Source: Streptomyces sp. Isolate_45
Lineage (GTDB): Bacteria; Actinomycetota; Actinomycetes; Streptomycetales; Streptomycetaceae
Assembly (NCBI RefSeq): GCF_024721315.2
Contig: NZ_JANFAK020000009.1
Location: forward strand, 1-64,000
Reading direction: 5' to 3'
DNA: 64,000 bases
Shown in pieces: positions 1 through 7,344 of the stretch. A program made the position numbers and the translations under genes. The notes under the pieces are model-generated. The model searched no databases and was not told the origin of the DNA. It was given only the letters and a program-made list of their open reading frames with translations. Position 1 is the stretch's first letter; every line of letters starts with the position of its first letter.

Positions 1-3
1 GGC

Positions 4-408
4 TCAGTACCAGTGGTGGGTCTGCCAGAAGTTCCAGGCGCCGACGGGGCTGCCGTAGCGGGAGTTCATGTAGTCCAGGCCCCACTTGATCTGGGTGGCG
101 GGGTTGGTCTTCCAGTCGGAGCCGGCGGAGGACATCTTCGAGGCCGGGAGGGCCTGGACGAGGCCGTAGGCGCCCGAGGAGGAGTTCGTCGCGGTGTGGT
201 TCCAGCCGCTCTCACGCGAAATGATGTTGTTGAACGCCGCGAACTGCGCCGGGTCCTTGATCATCTGCTGCGCGATCGCCTTGGCGCTCGTCGGAGCCGC
301 CTGGGCGGGAACCGTGGCGAGCATCGAACCGGCGACACCGAGGGCGACGACGGTACCCGCGAGGGCCTTCTTCGAGGCGGCGATGCGGCGGATGACGGTG
401 TTCGACAC
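4..408 (-). CDS. secreted lytic transglycosylase-like (SLT-fold) protein
   Basis: A 134-residue exported protein of the transglycosylase-SLT type that Streptomyces secretes. The N-terminus has a basic stretch (IRRIAASKK), a hydrophobic core and an AQA-type signal-peptidase site near residue 37. The mature part has IISRESGWNHTATN, which carries the catalytic Glu expected of lysozyme-like transglycosylases, then SSGAYGLVQALP and QIKWGLDYMNSRYGS, the usual order for this fold. GTG at 408 is chosen because GGAAGG lies about 7 nt upstream and the signal peptide then begins properly; a longer frame exists upstream but looks non-coding. Role by family: cleavage of peptidoglycan glycan strands in the wall. 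The protein is short, essentially signal peptide plus one catalytic domain. It stands alone, reading leftward out of the window. Confidence 0.85.
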   Translation of the reverse strand: MSNTVIRRIAASKKALAGTVVALGVAGSMLATVPAQAAPTSAKAIAQQMIKDPAQFAAFNNIISRESGWNHTATNSSSGAYGLVQALPASKMSSAGSDWKTNPATQIKWGLDYMNSRYGSPVGAWNFWQTHHWY

Positions 409-443
409 GGAGGAACCTTCCACAGGGGACGAGGGCGGTCGCG

Positions 444-460
444 GCATGCCAACGGCATGC
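444..460. repeat. perfect 7-bp inverted repeat in the transglycosylase leader
   Basis: GCATGCC-aac-GGCATGC forms a perfect hairpin with a 3-nt loop, 36 nt upstream of the GTG start of the transglycosylase gene and inside its probable 5' leader. It could be a regulatory hairpin or an operator. Streptomyces wall-hydrolase genes can carry c-di-AMP (ydaO) riboswitches, but I could not fit that consensus here. Confidence 0.45.
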
Positions 461-987
461 GTGATCCCTTCACGCGCTGGAGAGGGGTTCGTCCGCGGCG
501 GGTGGAGCACCCGTGCCGCTCGGCGACTCATCCAGTTCTACCGACGCCCCACCGGCCTGGCAACGAGCCCACCTACTACCCGCCCTCGCAGCCCGGGCCC
601 CCCGACCCGTCCACGAGCCCGGGGGTATCCGTGCAGGTGGGAGTCGGATGCGATGCGCTCGTACGGGCCTTCTGCGTCTACTATCCGGGCTCGTGTGTGA
701 CGTGGGTCCTATGGGACGGCTCACCCCGGAACCACCTGAATCTCACCGAAAGTAACCAGATATACCGGTTTGGGGTGGGTGTGCGGGATGCCGGATTACC
801 CCCGGTCGAAGAGGGGCTCCTGTTCCGAGGACTTCCGTCCGCGTCTGTGGGAGGGCGGCCCGAGACCTGCTGACCTGCTGACGTGGGGGCCGGGGGCCTG
901 GGGACCTACGAGGCTGGGGTAATGCATGCCGCGGCGCTTTGCCAGGGACGGACGGGTCGAGCCGAACTGCGCAGGGATACTGCTCCG
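461..987. other. intergenic stretch with no convincing gene
   Basis: Open frames are present on both strands, but their products are Arg/Pro-rich with no family resemblance, as expected for chance frames in GC-rich DNA. The left part should contain the promoter of the leftward transglycosylase gene. Nothing else was recognised. Confidence 0.5.
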
Positions 988-1398
988 GTGCTGTTGACGT
1001 GGATCTCCGAGATAGCGGCCGAGCCCCTGGTGCTGGAGCCGGCCGACCGGCGGGTGGAGCGGGAGACCAACACCTGGTCCCTGGGTGCGACGGACGAGGA
1101 CAGGATTTCGTTGTCCGTCGCCGAGGTGGTGGCTGCCTTCGAGCGGACTGCTGCTGCCATCCGGGAACGCATTCGCGATCTGGGGGTCTTCGGGGTGGCG
1201 ACGTTCTAGGTGTGGCACGACGAGCAGGCCGGGCAGCTTCGGTGCTCGACCGGTTCCGTGCCGCCGGACGCGTTGCCTTTCAGCGGTGCCCATGTGGCTT
1301 GCGACGACCTCGGTCCGGTTGTCGAGGGCTTTCTGCCGACAGCGAGCCGGGCTCCATCGCCCGGTCGGACCGGGACGACGCGCAGAGCCTCTCGATGA
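988..1398 (+). pseudogene. conserved hypothetical gene interrupted by an in-frame amber codon
   Basis: The frame starting at GTG 988 reads [16 protein letters not shown] and runs to VFGVATF, then hits TAG at 1207-1209. Reading on in the same frame gives VWHDEQAGQLRCSTGSV and then VACDDLGPVVEGFL. Both halves have the character of one Streptomyces protein: an acidic helical N-terminal part followed by a WHDEQAGQLR segment. The simplest explanation is one gene broken by a nonsense mutation, with the far 3' end also degenerating after about 1340. Function is unknown. If the stop is read through or is a sequence error, the protein would be about 120 residues. Confidence 0.4.
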
Positions 1399-1594
1399 AG
1401 ACAGGGGCCGAGTCGGAGATCATGCCGCTCGGTGTCCGGGCCACCAGCTTCGGGGCCTCACACCGACGGGTCCTGCCCCGTCCGCTCCCGCGCAGAGTCC
1501 CCGAGCCGCCGGCCGGTCAAGACCGGTCCCGCACTGCACCGGACACGCCGCAACATCGGACTCGAACCCTCACCCCTGGCCTATAATCGAACTT

Positions 1595-1930
1595 GTGTCC
1601 GATAATCAGTCGTCGCGCCTGGAACTCCTGCGCTTCCTGGAAAAGGTCCAGATCAACGACCTGAGACGGACCCGCGACTGGATCGCCGCCGAGGAGCGCC
1701 GCGAAGCGTCCACCGCGGCGCAGTCGCCCGCTCCACCGCGGCCGGAGTGGTTGGTCGAGCACGGCATCGGGACCGGCCGTCCCGCCGTGCGCGTGCACGC
1801 CGGAACCTGCTGGGACACCCGCAGCCGCTGCAAGCCCGCGACCTGGGAGGCGGTCCGGCGCGCCCTCGCCGAGGGGATTCCGGCCTGCCCGCACTGCCGC
1901 CCGGACACCGCCCTCGGCATGCTCGAATGA
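1595..1930 (+). CDS. DUF6233 family protein
   Basis: A 111-residue protein of the Streptomyces-restricted DUF6233 family, function unknown. The N-terminal third is a basic amphipathic helix (LRRTRDWIAAEERRE). The rest carries the family core: PEWLVEHGIGTGRPAVRVH, a first Cys in GTCWDTRSRCK, and the closing IPACPHCRPDTALGMLE. The CxxC at the end, with two upstream Cys and a His, suggests a small metal-binding fold, which is inference. The start is GTG 1595, giving VSDNQSSRLELL, just downstream of an AT-richer CTATAAT stretch that may be a -10 element. It is followed after 23 nt by another small conserved gene and is probably co-transcribed with it. Confidence 0.8.
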   Translation: MSDNQSSRLELLRFLEKVQINDLRRTRDWIAAEERREASTAAQSPAPPRPEWLVEHGIGTGRPAVRVHAGTCWDTRSRCKPATWEAVRRALAEGIPACPHCRPDTALGMLE

Positions 1931-1953
1931 ACCGGTGCGTTCAGGGTGGAGAC

Positions 1954-2169
1954 ATGACCGCCAACGAACTGCGCGTCGTCGTCCACCCGCCCGATGAACA
2001 GGGCGGGCGCCGTGTCCGCGTCGACGGACGGATGCTCGGCCGCGCCTTCGGCCCTGCCGATGTCCTCGAATTCCTGCGCCGCGCCGGGATCGACCCCGAC
2101 GACGCCGCCCCGTACGGCGAAGGCCTCATCGAATGGCGTGGCGGCGGCCCCGCCACCTGGCACCCGTAA
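1954..2169 (+). CDS. small conserved Streptomyces protein (71 aa), function unknown
   Basis: This 71-residue protein has the pattern LRVVVHPPDEQGGRRVRVDG, then ADVLEFLRRAGIDPDD, and ends in IEWRGGGPATWHP. I recognise it as a recurring small Streptomyces hypothetical, often found near DUF6233 genes. It has no membrane segment, signal or catalytic motif. The ATG at 1954 is preceded by AGGGTGGAG at 1942-1950, a reasonable ribosome-binding site. It probably forms a two-gene operon with the DUF6233 gene. Confidence 0.75.
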   Translation: MTANELRVVVHPPDEQGGRRVRVDGRMLGRAFGPADVLEFLRRAGIDPDDAAPYGEGLIEWRGGGPATWHP

Positions 2170-2412
2170 GCCGCCCAGGACCCGCACTGCCTACGCCGCG
2201 CTCACGTACGGACGGTAGACCCCCGCCTCGGCCGGCGACGACCTCCGGGACGCCCGCCTCGCCGCCACGGTGGCGTGGGTAAAACCGCCGCGACGGACGC
2301 ACCACACAGGAATTCGCGCCTGCGCCGCGCAGGCCGACCGAATCGAACCGATGACGAGCGAGCACGACCCCGACCGGTCGAGGGCACCCGCAAGGTGCAG
2401 GGGCCCCGGGGT

Positions 2413-2668
2413 TCAGCAGCCGACCGGGCGGTCAGGGGCGTCCAGCCACCCGGCCGCCGGCTGCCGTCGCCAAGAACGCTGCTGTGACTCCAGGCTCCGT
2501 AGCCGAGTCCTCAGGTCCGCGGCCCGTTGCGGGGCTCCCGCGGCGGCGGCCCACGCGTCGGTGTCCGTCTCAGTGGCGGTCTGCTTGCCGCTCTCCGGCC
2601 GGGAGACCTTGGAACGCTGCCATCCGAGGCGGGCCGCGAAGTCCTTCCCGTTGAGGCCCGCCTCAGTC
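2413..2668 (-). pseudogene. remnant of an XRE/DUF5753-type helix-turn-helix regulator
   Basis: The minus-strand frame shows GLNGKDFAARLGWQRSKVS followed by ESGKQTATETD, AWAAAAGAP and RTRLRSLESQ, the N-terminal HTH region of the abundant Streptomyces XRE regulators that normally carry a C-terminal DUF5753 domain (about 280 residues). Here only about 80 residues remain and no DUF5753 follows. A recognition-helix residue is altered (SRPESG where SRLESG is usual) and the natural start is missing. The 5' end is fused directly onto the end of a decayed DUF6879 gene, so both look like products of one deletion. Confidence 0.65.
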
Positions 2669-3009
2669 CGGCAGTTCCAGCCGTGCGGCTTCCGCACGGG
2701 CCAGGACCCTGGTGTCCTCGCCCGCACCGGTGTTGCAGGCCGCACTGGCCATCAGGAACCGTTGCCCGTCCGTGGGCGGATCGTCGACGATCCGGACCCC
2801 GGCGCACTGGGCGCCCGGTGCGGCCTTCTTTCGGACGTTGACGTTCCACGGGGTTCCCCGGGCTCCGGCCGGAGGTCGATCCCGCGCATGAACGCCCGGT
2901 ACCGGTCGCCCTGCCGGTCTTAGTCCTACCCGCGCCGGGTCTCCAGCCGGAACGCGGTGTGCTCCAACTCCGTGAAGAAGTGCGCGATCGCCTCGAACGG
3001 GACGGGCAC
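2663..3009 (-). pseudogene. decayed DUF6879 gene
   Basis: Read from GTG 3009, the frame begins VPFEAIAHFFTELEHTAFRLE, the DUF6879 N-terminus. It then meets TAG (2926-2928) and TAA (2920-2922) at codons 28 and 30, where the family has a Tyr-x-Thr-Asp segment. The family sequence resumes as RQGDRYRAFMRGIDLRPEPG, is shifted out of frame near 2868, and continues in another frame as VRIVDDPPTDGQRFLMASAA and EDTRVLARAEAARLELPD before stopping at 2663. DUF6879 proteins are usually about 170 residues and sit beside XRE/DUF5753 regulators, as the remnant here does. Two stops, a frameshift and loss of the C-terminal half make it a clear pseudogene. Confidence 0.75.
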
Positions 3010-3011
3010 GG

Positions 3012-3173
3012 CTACCCCTTCGGCGCGAAACGGGTCAGCAGCTCTCGCGGGTCGACGACGAACGTCTCGTGCTCGCCGACGTCACCCAGCTGTGCGAGGT
3101 GCTCGGCGTCGGTGAGGCGGTCGCCCTCGACCACGATGCCGCCGGTCTCCTCGACCTTGCGGCTGAGGGACTG
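3012..3173 (-). pseudogene. 3' fragment of an unknown gene
   Basis: Directly upstream of the decayed DUF6879 gene, the minus strand reads SLSRKVEETGGIVVEGDRL, AEHLAQLGDVGEHETFVVD and ELLTRFAPKG before TAG at 3012-3014. The codons have the host's third-position bias, so it looks like a genuine gene end. On its 5' side it stops abruptly at the repeat GGGACTGAAGG (3167-3177), where the repeat-rich region begins. The parent protein is not recognised. The break at the repeat suggests a rearrangement or insertion boundary. Confidence 0.4.
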
Positions 3174-3816
3174 AAGGATCCATGGGCTTCCGGTGCATGT
3201 GAAGGCAAAGGGTCCGATGCCGCTCTTGGTCCCTTCCCTCTCGCTTGACTTCAGTCCCTGCCTAAAACTGCAGGTCAGGGCAATCTCATCCTTGAGTCAG
3301 GGACTGAAGGGACTCAGTTTCACTACTTCCAGCCTTCGTGTGCGCGTATGTATGTGCGAGCGCGTAAGGAGCCTGTGCTCTGGTTGAGTCATAACTAGGA
3401 AATTCGGTCCCTTCGGTCCCTGTTGCTAGCCGAGAACAGCCCTGACCAGCAGGTTTCGTAGTGACTGAAGAACTCAGGGACCGAAAGGGTCCGATGGGAG
3501 TCCAGCCCCTGGTCGAGGGTGCGGCGGGAGGGGCCGTTGCGGAAGACCGGGGGTGCCCGGGACTCCGCAGGGTCCGAGGGTCCGAGGGACTGAGGAGGGA
3601 GGGTGTGGGGAGAGGGGCTGGCGCGCAAGCGCGGCGCCACGCCCGGGATCGCCAAAGGAGCAAACCGTCACGCTCTTTGCAGAGTGCCTACTTGGCCGTG
3701 GACTCAAGGGACTCAAGGGACTGAAAAGTAACTACGGTCCAGCGGGCTACGGGGTTCGTGTCATGAGCTGCGCTAGGCTCCGCAATACTGAAACTTTGGT
3801 CCCTTCAGTCCCTGTG
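3167..3816. repeat. cluster of AGTCCCT-type direct and inverted repeats upstream of the replication genes (possible iterons/origin)
   Basis: At least seven copies of one element occur in both orientations: GGGACTGAAGG at 3167-3177, CTTCAGTCCCTG at 3249-3260, CAGGGACTGAAGGGACTCAG at 3298-3317, GGTCCCTTCGGTCCCTG at 3406-3422, CTCAGGGACCGAAAGGGTCC at 3473-3492, three GGGACT steps at 3701-3725, and GGTCCCTTCAGTCCCTGTG at 3798-3816. The core is CAGTCCCT, often doubled 9 bp apart as AGTCCCTTCAGTCCCT. The DNA is poorer in GC than its surroundings (notably 3230-3420 and 3730-3800) and contains no convincing gene. A matching block lies just past the replication genes at 7094-7162. Iterons or an operator array at a replication origin are the best explanation; this is inference. 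Confidence 0.7.
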
Positions 3817-3881
3817 TCAGAGGGAGCGGGCGCCCGCCCAGGACCGAGACACACCCCAGGCAACTGTCGAGGAAGCAGAAC

Positions 3882-4970
3882 GTGCCAGCCCACTCCGGCA
3901 ACCGGACCCAAGCCGCTCCCGCTGTGTCAGATCAGCATCCGGGCGTGGCACGCTGGTTCGCGGCACACGGCTATCCCGTACACCCGCTGATGCCCGGCAT
4001 GAAAACGCCCCCGGCGAACTGCCCCTCTTGTCGACCTCCCGCGCAGTCACACGAGCCGCAGACGTGCCCCTGCGTTACACAGGGCCTCTGGTGCCATGGC
4101 TTCCACGCGGCCACGACCGACCAAGGGGTGGTCGAGAAGTGGTGGCGTCAGGAGCCGGGGTTCGGCGTCGCGGTCTCCTGCGGACCCGCAGGACTCCTCG
4201 TCATCGACATCGACGCCCACTCGCCCGTCCTGCCGGACCGGCAGCGGCTGCTTCCCGGGATCCGCATAGACGACCGTGTCGACCTGTCAGGCCTCGCCTC
4301 CGGGTTCGACACCCTGGCGCTTCTCGCAGCCTGCCGCTCGCAGCCGAATCCGGCGGACGACACCGAGACCCTGCGCGTACGGACGCCGTCGGGCGGACTG
4401 CACGTCTGGTACCGGGTGCCGTGCGGGGGTCCTCGTTACCGCTCCTCCAGCGGTTCCAGCCCCCGTGTCGCGCTCGCCTGGCAGGTCGACATCCGGGCCA
4501 CCGGCGGCTACGTCGTCGCGCCCGGCACCCGCACCGCCTCAGGGACCTACCAGGCACTGCCCGGTGCTCGAACTCCCGCCATCCTGCCCCTGTGGCTGAG
4601 CGCCGAACTCATCCGCACAGGCCACACCGGTACCCCTGTGACTGTTCCCGCCCCCGCGCCGCTGCCTGCCCGCCCCACACGGTCGGACGACGCGGCCGCC
4701 CACCGGATCCTCAAGCCCCTCCTCGACGAGATCCGCGCCTGTGCGACCACACCCTCCGGGACGGCGTTCACCGAAAAGCTCAACCGAGCCGCCTTCACCG
4801 CTGGAGGTCTCGCCGGAGCCGGATACATCACGCAGGCCGAATGCGCCGGCCTCCTGACCGAAGCCGCCGATGCCGCCCGCCCCCGCCGGGGCCGCAGAAA
4901 CCGGCTCGTCATCGACTCCGCACTCCGCGCCGGCAGCAACCGCCCGATCCACCCCAAGGGACGTTCATGA
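3882..4970 (+). CDS. bifunctional DNA primase/polymerase (prim-pol domain)
   Basis: A 362-residue protein of the bifunctional primase-polymerase type found in actinobacterial plasmids and phages, which makes primers and extends DNA at replication start. After WFAAHGYPVHPLMPGMKTP comes a Cys-rich loop (NCPSC, then TCPC), then WWRQEPGFGVAVSCG and the acidic LLVIDID near residue 107, which fits the metal-binding DxD of the fold. LRVRTPSGGLHVWYRVP and VDIRATGGYVVAPG follow, both typical of the family. The C-terminal part (from about residue 270) is a helical extension. The start is GTG 3882 with GAGGAAG upstream. Its stop overlaps the ATG of the helicase gene (ATGA), so the two are translationally coupled. 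It lies immediately downstream of the repeat cluster. Confidence 0.9.
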   Translation: MPAHSGNRTQAAPAVSDQHPGVARWFAAHGYPVHPLMPGMKTPPANCPSCRPPAQSHEPQTCPCVTQGLWCHGFHAATTDQGVVEKWWRQEPGFGVAVSCGPAGLLVIDIDAHSPVLPDRQRLLPGIRIDDRVDLSGLASGFDTLALLAACRSQPNPADDTETLRVRTPSGGLHVWYRVPCGGPRYRSSSGSSPRVALAWQVDIRATGGYVVAPGTRTASGTYQALPGARTPAILPLWLSAELIRTGHTGTPVTVPAPAPLPARPTRSDDAAAHRILKPLLDEIRACATTPSGTAFTEKLNRAAFTAGGLAGAGYITQAECAGLLTEAADAARPRRGRRNRLVIDSALRAGSNRPIHPKGRS

Positions 4971-6547
4971 GCAGCGCAGGCAGCACCGGGTTCGACGCGC
5001 ACGCCGCGGCCGAGCAGCTCGCCGTCTTCAACGCCGAAGCCGCCCCCTCGGCCACTCCGCAGCTGCCGGCTCAACAGGGCGCCGTCGTCGACGGATTTCG
5101 TCCGGGAGACTTCGTTCAGTCCGGGCTGCTGGGCAACCTCACGGATCGCGGCAACGCCAAGCTCTTCGCCCACCTGCACAACCACCGCTTCCGGCATGTC
5201 GAGGGACTCGGCTGGTACGTCTGGGACGAATACCGGTGGAAGCGCACCGGTGGCGAGAAGGCCGCCATCTGGGCCGCCGGGGACATGGCCGAGGACATGC
5301 CCGTGCACGACCCGCGCGGCGTCTTCACCGACCGGGAGCTCAACCAGCACCGCAAGCGGGCGATGTCCACCTCCGGGGTCAAGGCGATGCTCGCCCAGGC
5401 GAAGGCCTCGCCCGGGCTCGCCCTGGACCCCGACACCCTCGACGGCGACAAGTACGCCCTGTGCACCCCCGCCGGTGTCGTGGACCTGCGCACCGGGGAC
5501 CTCCGCAAGCCCGACCCCCGGCGCGACCTGCACTCGCGCGCCACCTACGTGGCCCCCGAAGCCATGCCCACACCCCGTTTCGAACGCTTCCTCACCGAGA
5601 CGTTCGGCAGCGACGACAAGGGCAGGGAGATGATCAATTTCCTGCACCTGCTCCTCGGCTACTCCATCACCGGTGACGTCGGCGGCCAGGTCCTGCCCTT
5701 CCTCTACGGCATCGGCGCCAACGGCAAATCCGCCCTCATGGACGTGGTCATCAAGATCCTCGGGGACTACGCCGACGTCGCCCCGCCCGGCTTCCTCATG
5801 GAGCGCGGCAAGTTCAACGAGCACAGCACCGAGCTCACGGAACTGCACGGCCGTCGACTGTTCGTCTGCAGCGAGCTCAAGCCCCACGACAAATTCGACG
5901 AGGCCCGCGTCAAGCTCCTCACCGGCGGCGACCGACTCAAGGCACGTCGGATGCGCCAGGACTTCTTCAGCTTCGAACCCACCCACAAACTGTGGCTCCT
6001 CGGCAACCACCGGCCCGAGGTCGGCACCGGCGGTCACGCCTTCTGGCGCCGAATCCGCCTCATCCCCTTCGATCGGGTCGTCCCCGACCACCGCAAGATC
6101 GACAACCTCGCCGAAGAACTCGTCGCCGACGAGGGCCCCGGCATCCTCCAGTGGATGGTCCACGGAGCCATGGCCTACCTCGCGACCAAACCCTCGCTGG
6201 GTGGACCCACCGTCGTCCGCACCGCCACCCAGGCATACGCCACCACCGAGGACCACATCGGCCGCTTCCTCGCCGAATGCTGCACCGCGACCGCCGACCT
6301 CGACGAACCCCGCGACCTCCGAGTCGAGCAGGGCGCCCTCTACCGCGCCTACAGCACCTGGTGCCAAGAAGGCGAAGGACTGCGCCCCGCCACGACCCGC
6401 GCGTTCGCCACCCGCATCCGCGCCGAGGCCGGCATCTCCTCACCCAGCGAGATGCTCCGATCCAATGGCCAGAAGTTCTACCCGGGCCTGGCCCTCCTCA
6501 CCGAGGAGAGCCCGCCGGGCGAGGCGACCGGGGCAGCCCGAGCGTGA
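4967..6547 (+). CDS. phage/plasmid primase, P4 family; SF3 helicase
   Basis: A 526-residue DNA-helicase/primase of the P4/D5 type. After a low-complexity N-terminus comes LFAHLHNHRFRHVEGLGWYV, then LCTPAGVVDLRTGDLRKP (D5_N-like region), the Walker A loop GIGANGKS at about residues 248-255, RRLFVCSELK with the acidic Walker B-like region, LTGGDRLKARRM, and KLWLLGNHRPEV followed by RRIRLIPFD, the order of superfamily-3 helicases. It should unwind the origin and load with the upstream primase-polymerase, with which it overlaps by 4 nt. No integrase, relaxase or structural phage gene is seen nearby, so the block looks like a replication cassette cut off from its element. Confidence 0.9.
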   Translation: MSSAGSTGFDAHAAAEQLAVFNAEAAPSATPQLPAQQGAVVDGFRPGDFVQSGLLGNLTDRGNAKLFAHLHNHRFRHVEGLGWYVWDEYRWKRTGGEKAAIWAAGDMAEDMPVHDPRGVFTDRELNQHRKRAMSTSGVKAMLAQAKASPGLALDPDTLDGDKYALCTPAGVVDLRTGDLRKPDPRRDLHSRATYVAPEAMPTPRFERFLTETFGSDDKGREMINFLHLLLGYSITGDVGGQVLPFLYGIGANGKSALMDVVIKILGDYADVAPPGFLMERGKFNEHSTELTELHGRRLFVCSELKPHDKFDEARVKLLTGGDRLKARRMRQDFFSFEPTHKLWLLGNHRPEVGTGGHAFWRRIRLIPFDRVVPDHRKIDNLAEELVADEGPGILQWMVHGAMAYLATKPSLGGPTVVRTATQAYATTEDHIGRFLAECCTATADLDEPRDLRVEQGALYRAYSTWCQEGEGLRPATTRAFATRIRAEAGISSPSEMLRSNGQKFYPGLALLTEESPPGEATGAARA

Positions 6548-6606
6548 ACCGACCCCGGCGTACTGTCCGCAGCAATCCCAGCCCCCTACGATGGACGGAA
6601 GCAACC

Positions 6607-6714
6607 ATGACCCAAGCCCGGCACCCCATAGCCGGTACGCGGCTACCTGCCGCGCACAGGGCCGCCTGCCCCACCGGACAGGAACGCAAGACCGAGGAGG
6701 GACGAAAGCCATGA
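6607..6714 (+). CDS. small coupled ORF (35 aa) in the replication block
   Basis: ATG at 6607 follows GGAAG with 4-nt spacing and opens a 35-residue basic frame (TQARHPIAGTRLPAAHRAAC ... EEGRKP) whose stop overlaps the ATG of the next gene (ATGA at 6711-6714). The ribosome-binding site and overlap suggest a translated leader that couples translation of the downstream gene. The peptide has no recognisable family. Confidence 0.4.
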   Translation: MTQARHPIAGTRLPAAHRAACPTGQERKTEEGRKP

Positions 6715-7091
6715 GCTCGCTACTCGAACCGAGCGATCTCGCCCACGAGAACAAAGTGGTGTGGCTGGAGGACCCCGACGAACTCGACTACGTACGCCAG
6801 GCCCTCGACAAGACGCCCCGCCGACGGGGCAAGCCCCGCTACTACCGGGACGGCCGCATGATCGGCTTCACCGAACTCGGCGACACGGCGGAGGCCGACC
6901 CCGACAGCGGCCTGCAAAAACGCCGCGTCTTCTACCTCCTCCCGCACGACCGGGACGCCGAGCCCAACGGCCTGTACAAGGAGGGCGCCCCCGGCGAGGC
7001 CGTCGACCCGCGCACCATCGAGCCCCGCAAGGTCGGCCTCAAAACGCCACGCTCCCAGCGAGGACTCGCAGCCGGCGAGACAGTTGCCTGA
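6711..7091 (+). CDS. hypothetical protein of the replication block (126 aa)
   Basis: A 126-residue soluble protein starting at ATG 6711 behind a strong GAGGAGGG. It is highly charged. Visible segments are VVWLEDPDELDYVRQALD, then KPRYYRDGRMIGFTELGD and KRRVFYLLPHDRD. I do not recognise the family. The position, last in the primase-helicase block and immediately before the second repeat zone, suggests a replication accessory or control protein, possibly one that binds the repeats. That is inference from context. Confidence 0.6.
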   Translation: MSSLLEPSDLAHENKVVWLEDPDELDYVRQALDKTPRRRGKPRYYRDGRMIGFTELGDTAEADPDSGLQKRRVFYLLPHDRDAEPNGLYKEGAPGEAVDPRTIEPRKVGLKTPRSQRGLAAGETVA

Positions 7092-7093
7092 TC

Positions 7094-7162
7094 CAGTCCC
7101 TTCAGTCCCTGCCGTTCTGTCGAACGGACTCTGAGCTGCGCGTTCGTCCAGGGACCGAAGGG
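7094..7162. repeat. second AGTCCCT-type repeat zone after the replication genes
   Basis: CAGTCCCTTCAGTCCCTG at 7094-7111 and CCAGGGACCGAAGGG at 7148-7162 repeat the motif found at 3167-3816, so the same element brackets the primase-helicase block. The copy at 7096-7111 matches that at 3800-3813 almost base for base. It may be an iteron, an operator or a recombination scar. The following DNA to 7344 shows nothing recognisable. Confidence 0.6.
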
Positions 7163-7344
7163 CGGAACCGGAGCGGGATATACCGGAAAGCCTCCCGAGG
7201 CGGCCCGGCCGCCACGGTGAGGGTCGACTCCGGGAACCGTGAAGGGGCAGGGACACCGAATCCTGCTCCACCGACCAGCCGAGGCGTGCGCAGGGGGTCA
7301 CTGCCGGGCGATGCCTCCCTCGGGTGTCTGCGCCGGCCGGGGCC

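Noticed and set aside
409-540. Possible ydaO (c-di-AMP) riboswitch before the transglycosylase gene
   Set aside because: Some GGGTG/CCACCC-like pairing is present, but the conserved core could not be aligned. Only the 444-460 hairpin is solid.
13-873. Long plus-strand frame over the transglycosylase gene
   Set aside because: It is antisense to a gene with signal peptide and SLT motifs, and its product is Arg/Gly-rich with no protein character.
3882-7091. Integrated phage or ICE
   Set aside because: Only replication-type genes are present. No integrase, relaxase, capsid, portal or attachment-site duplication was found.
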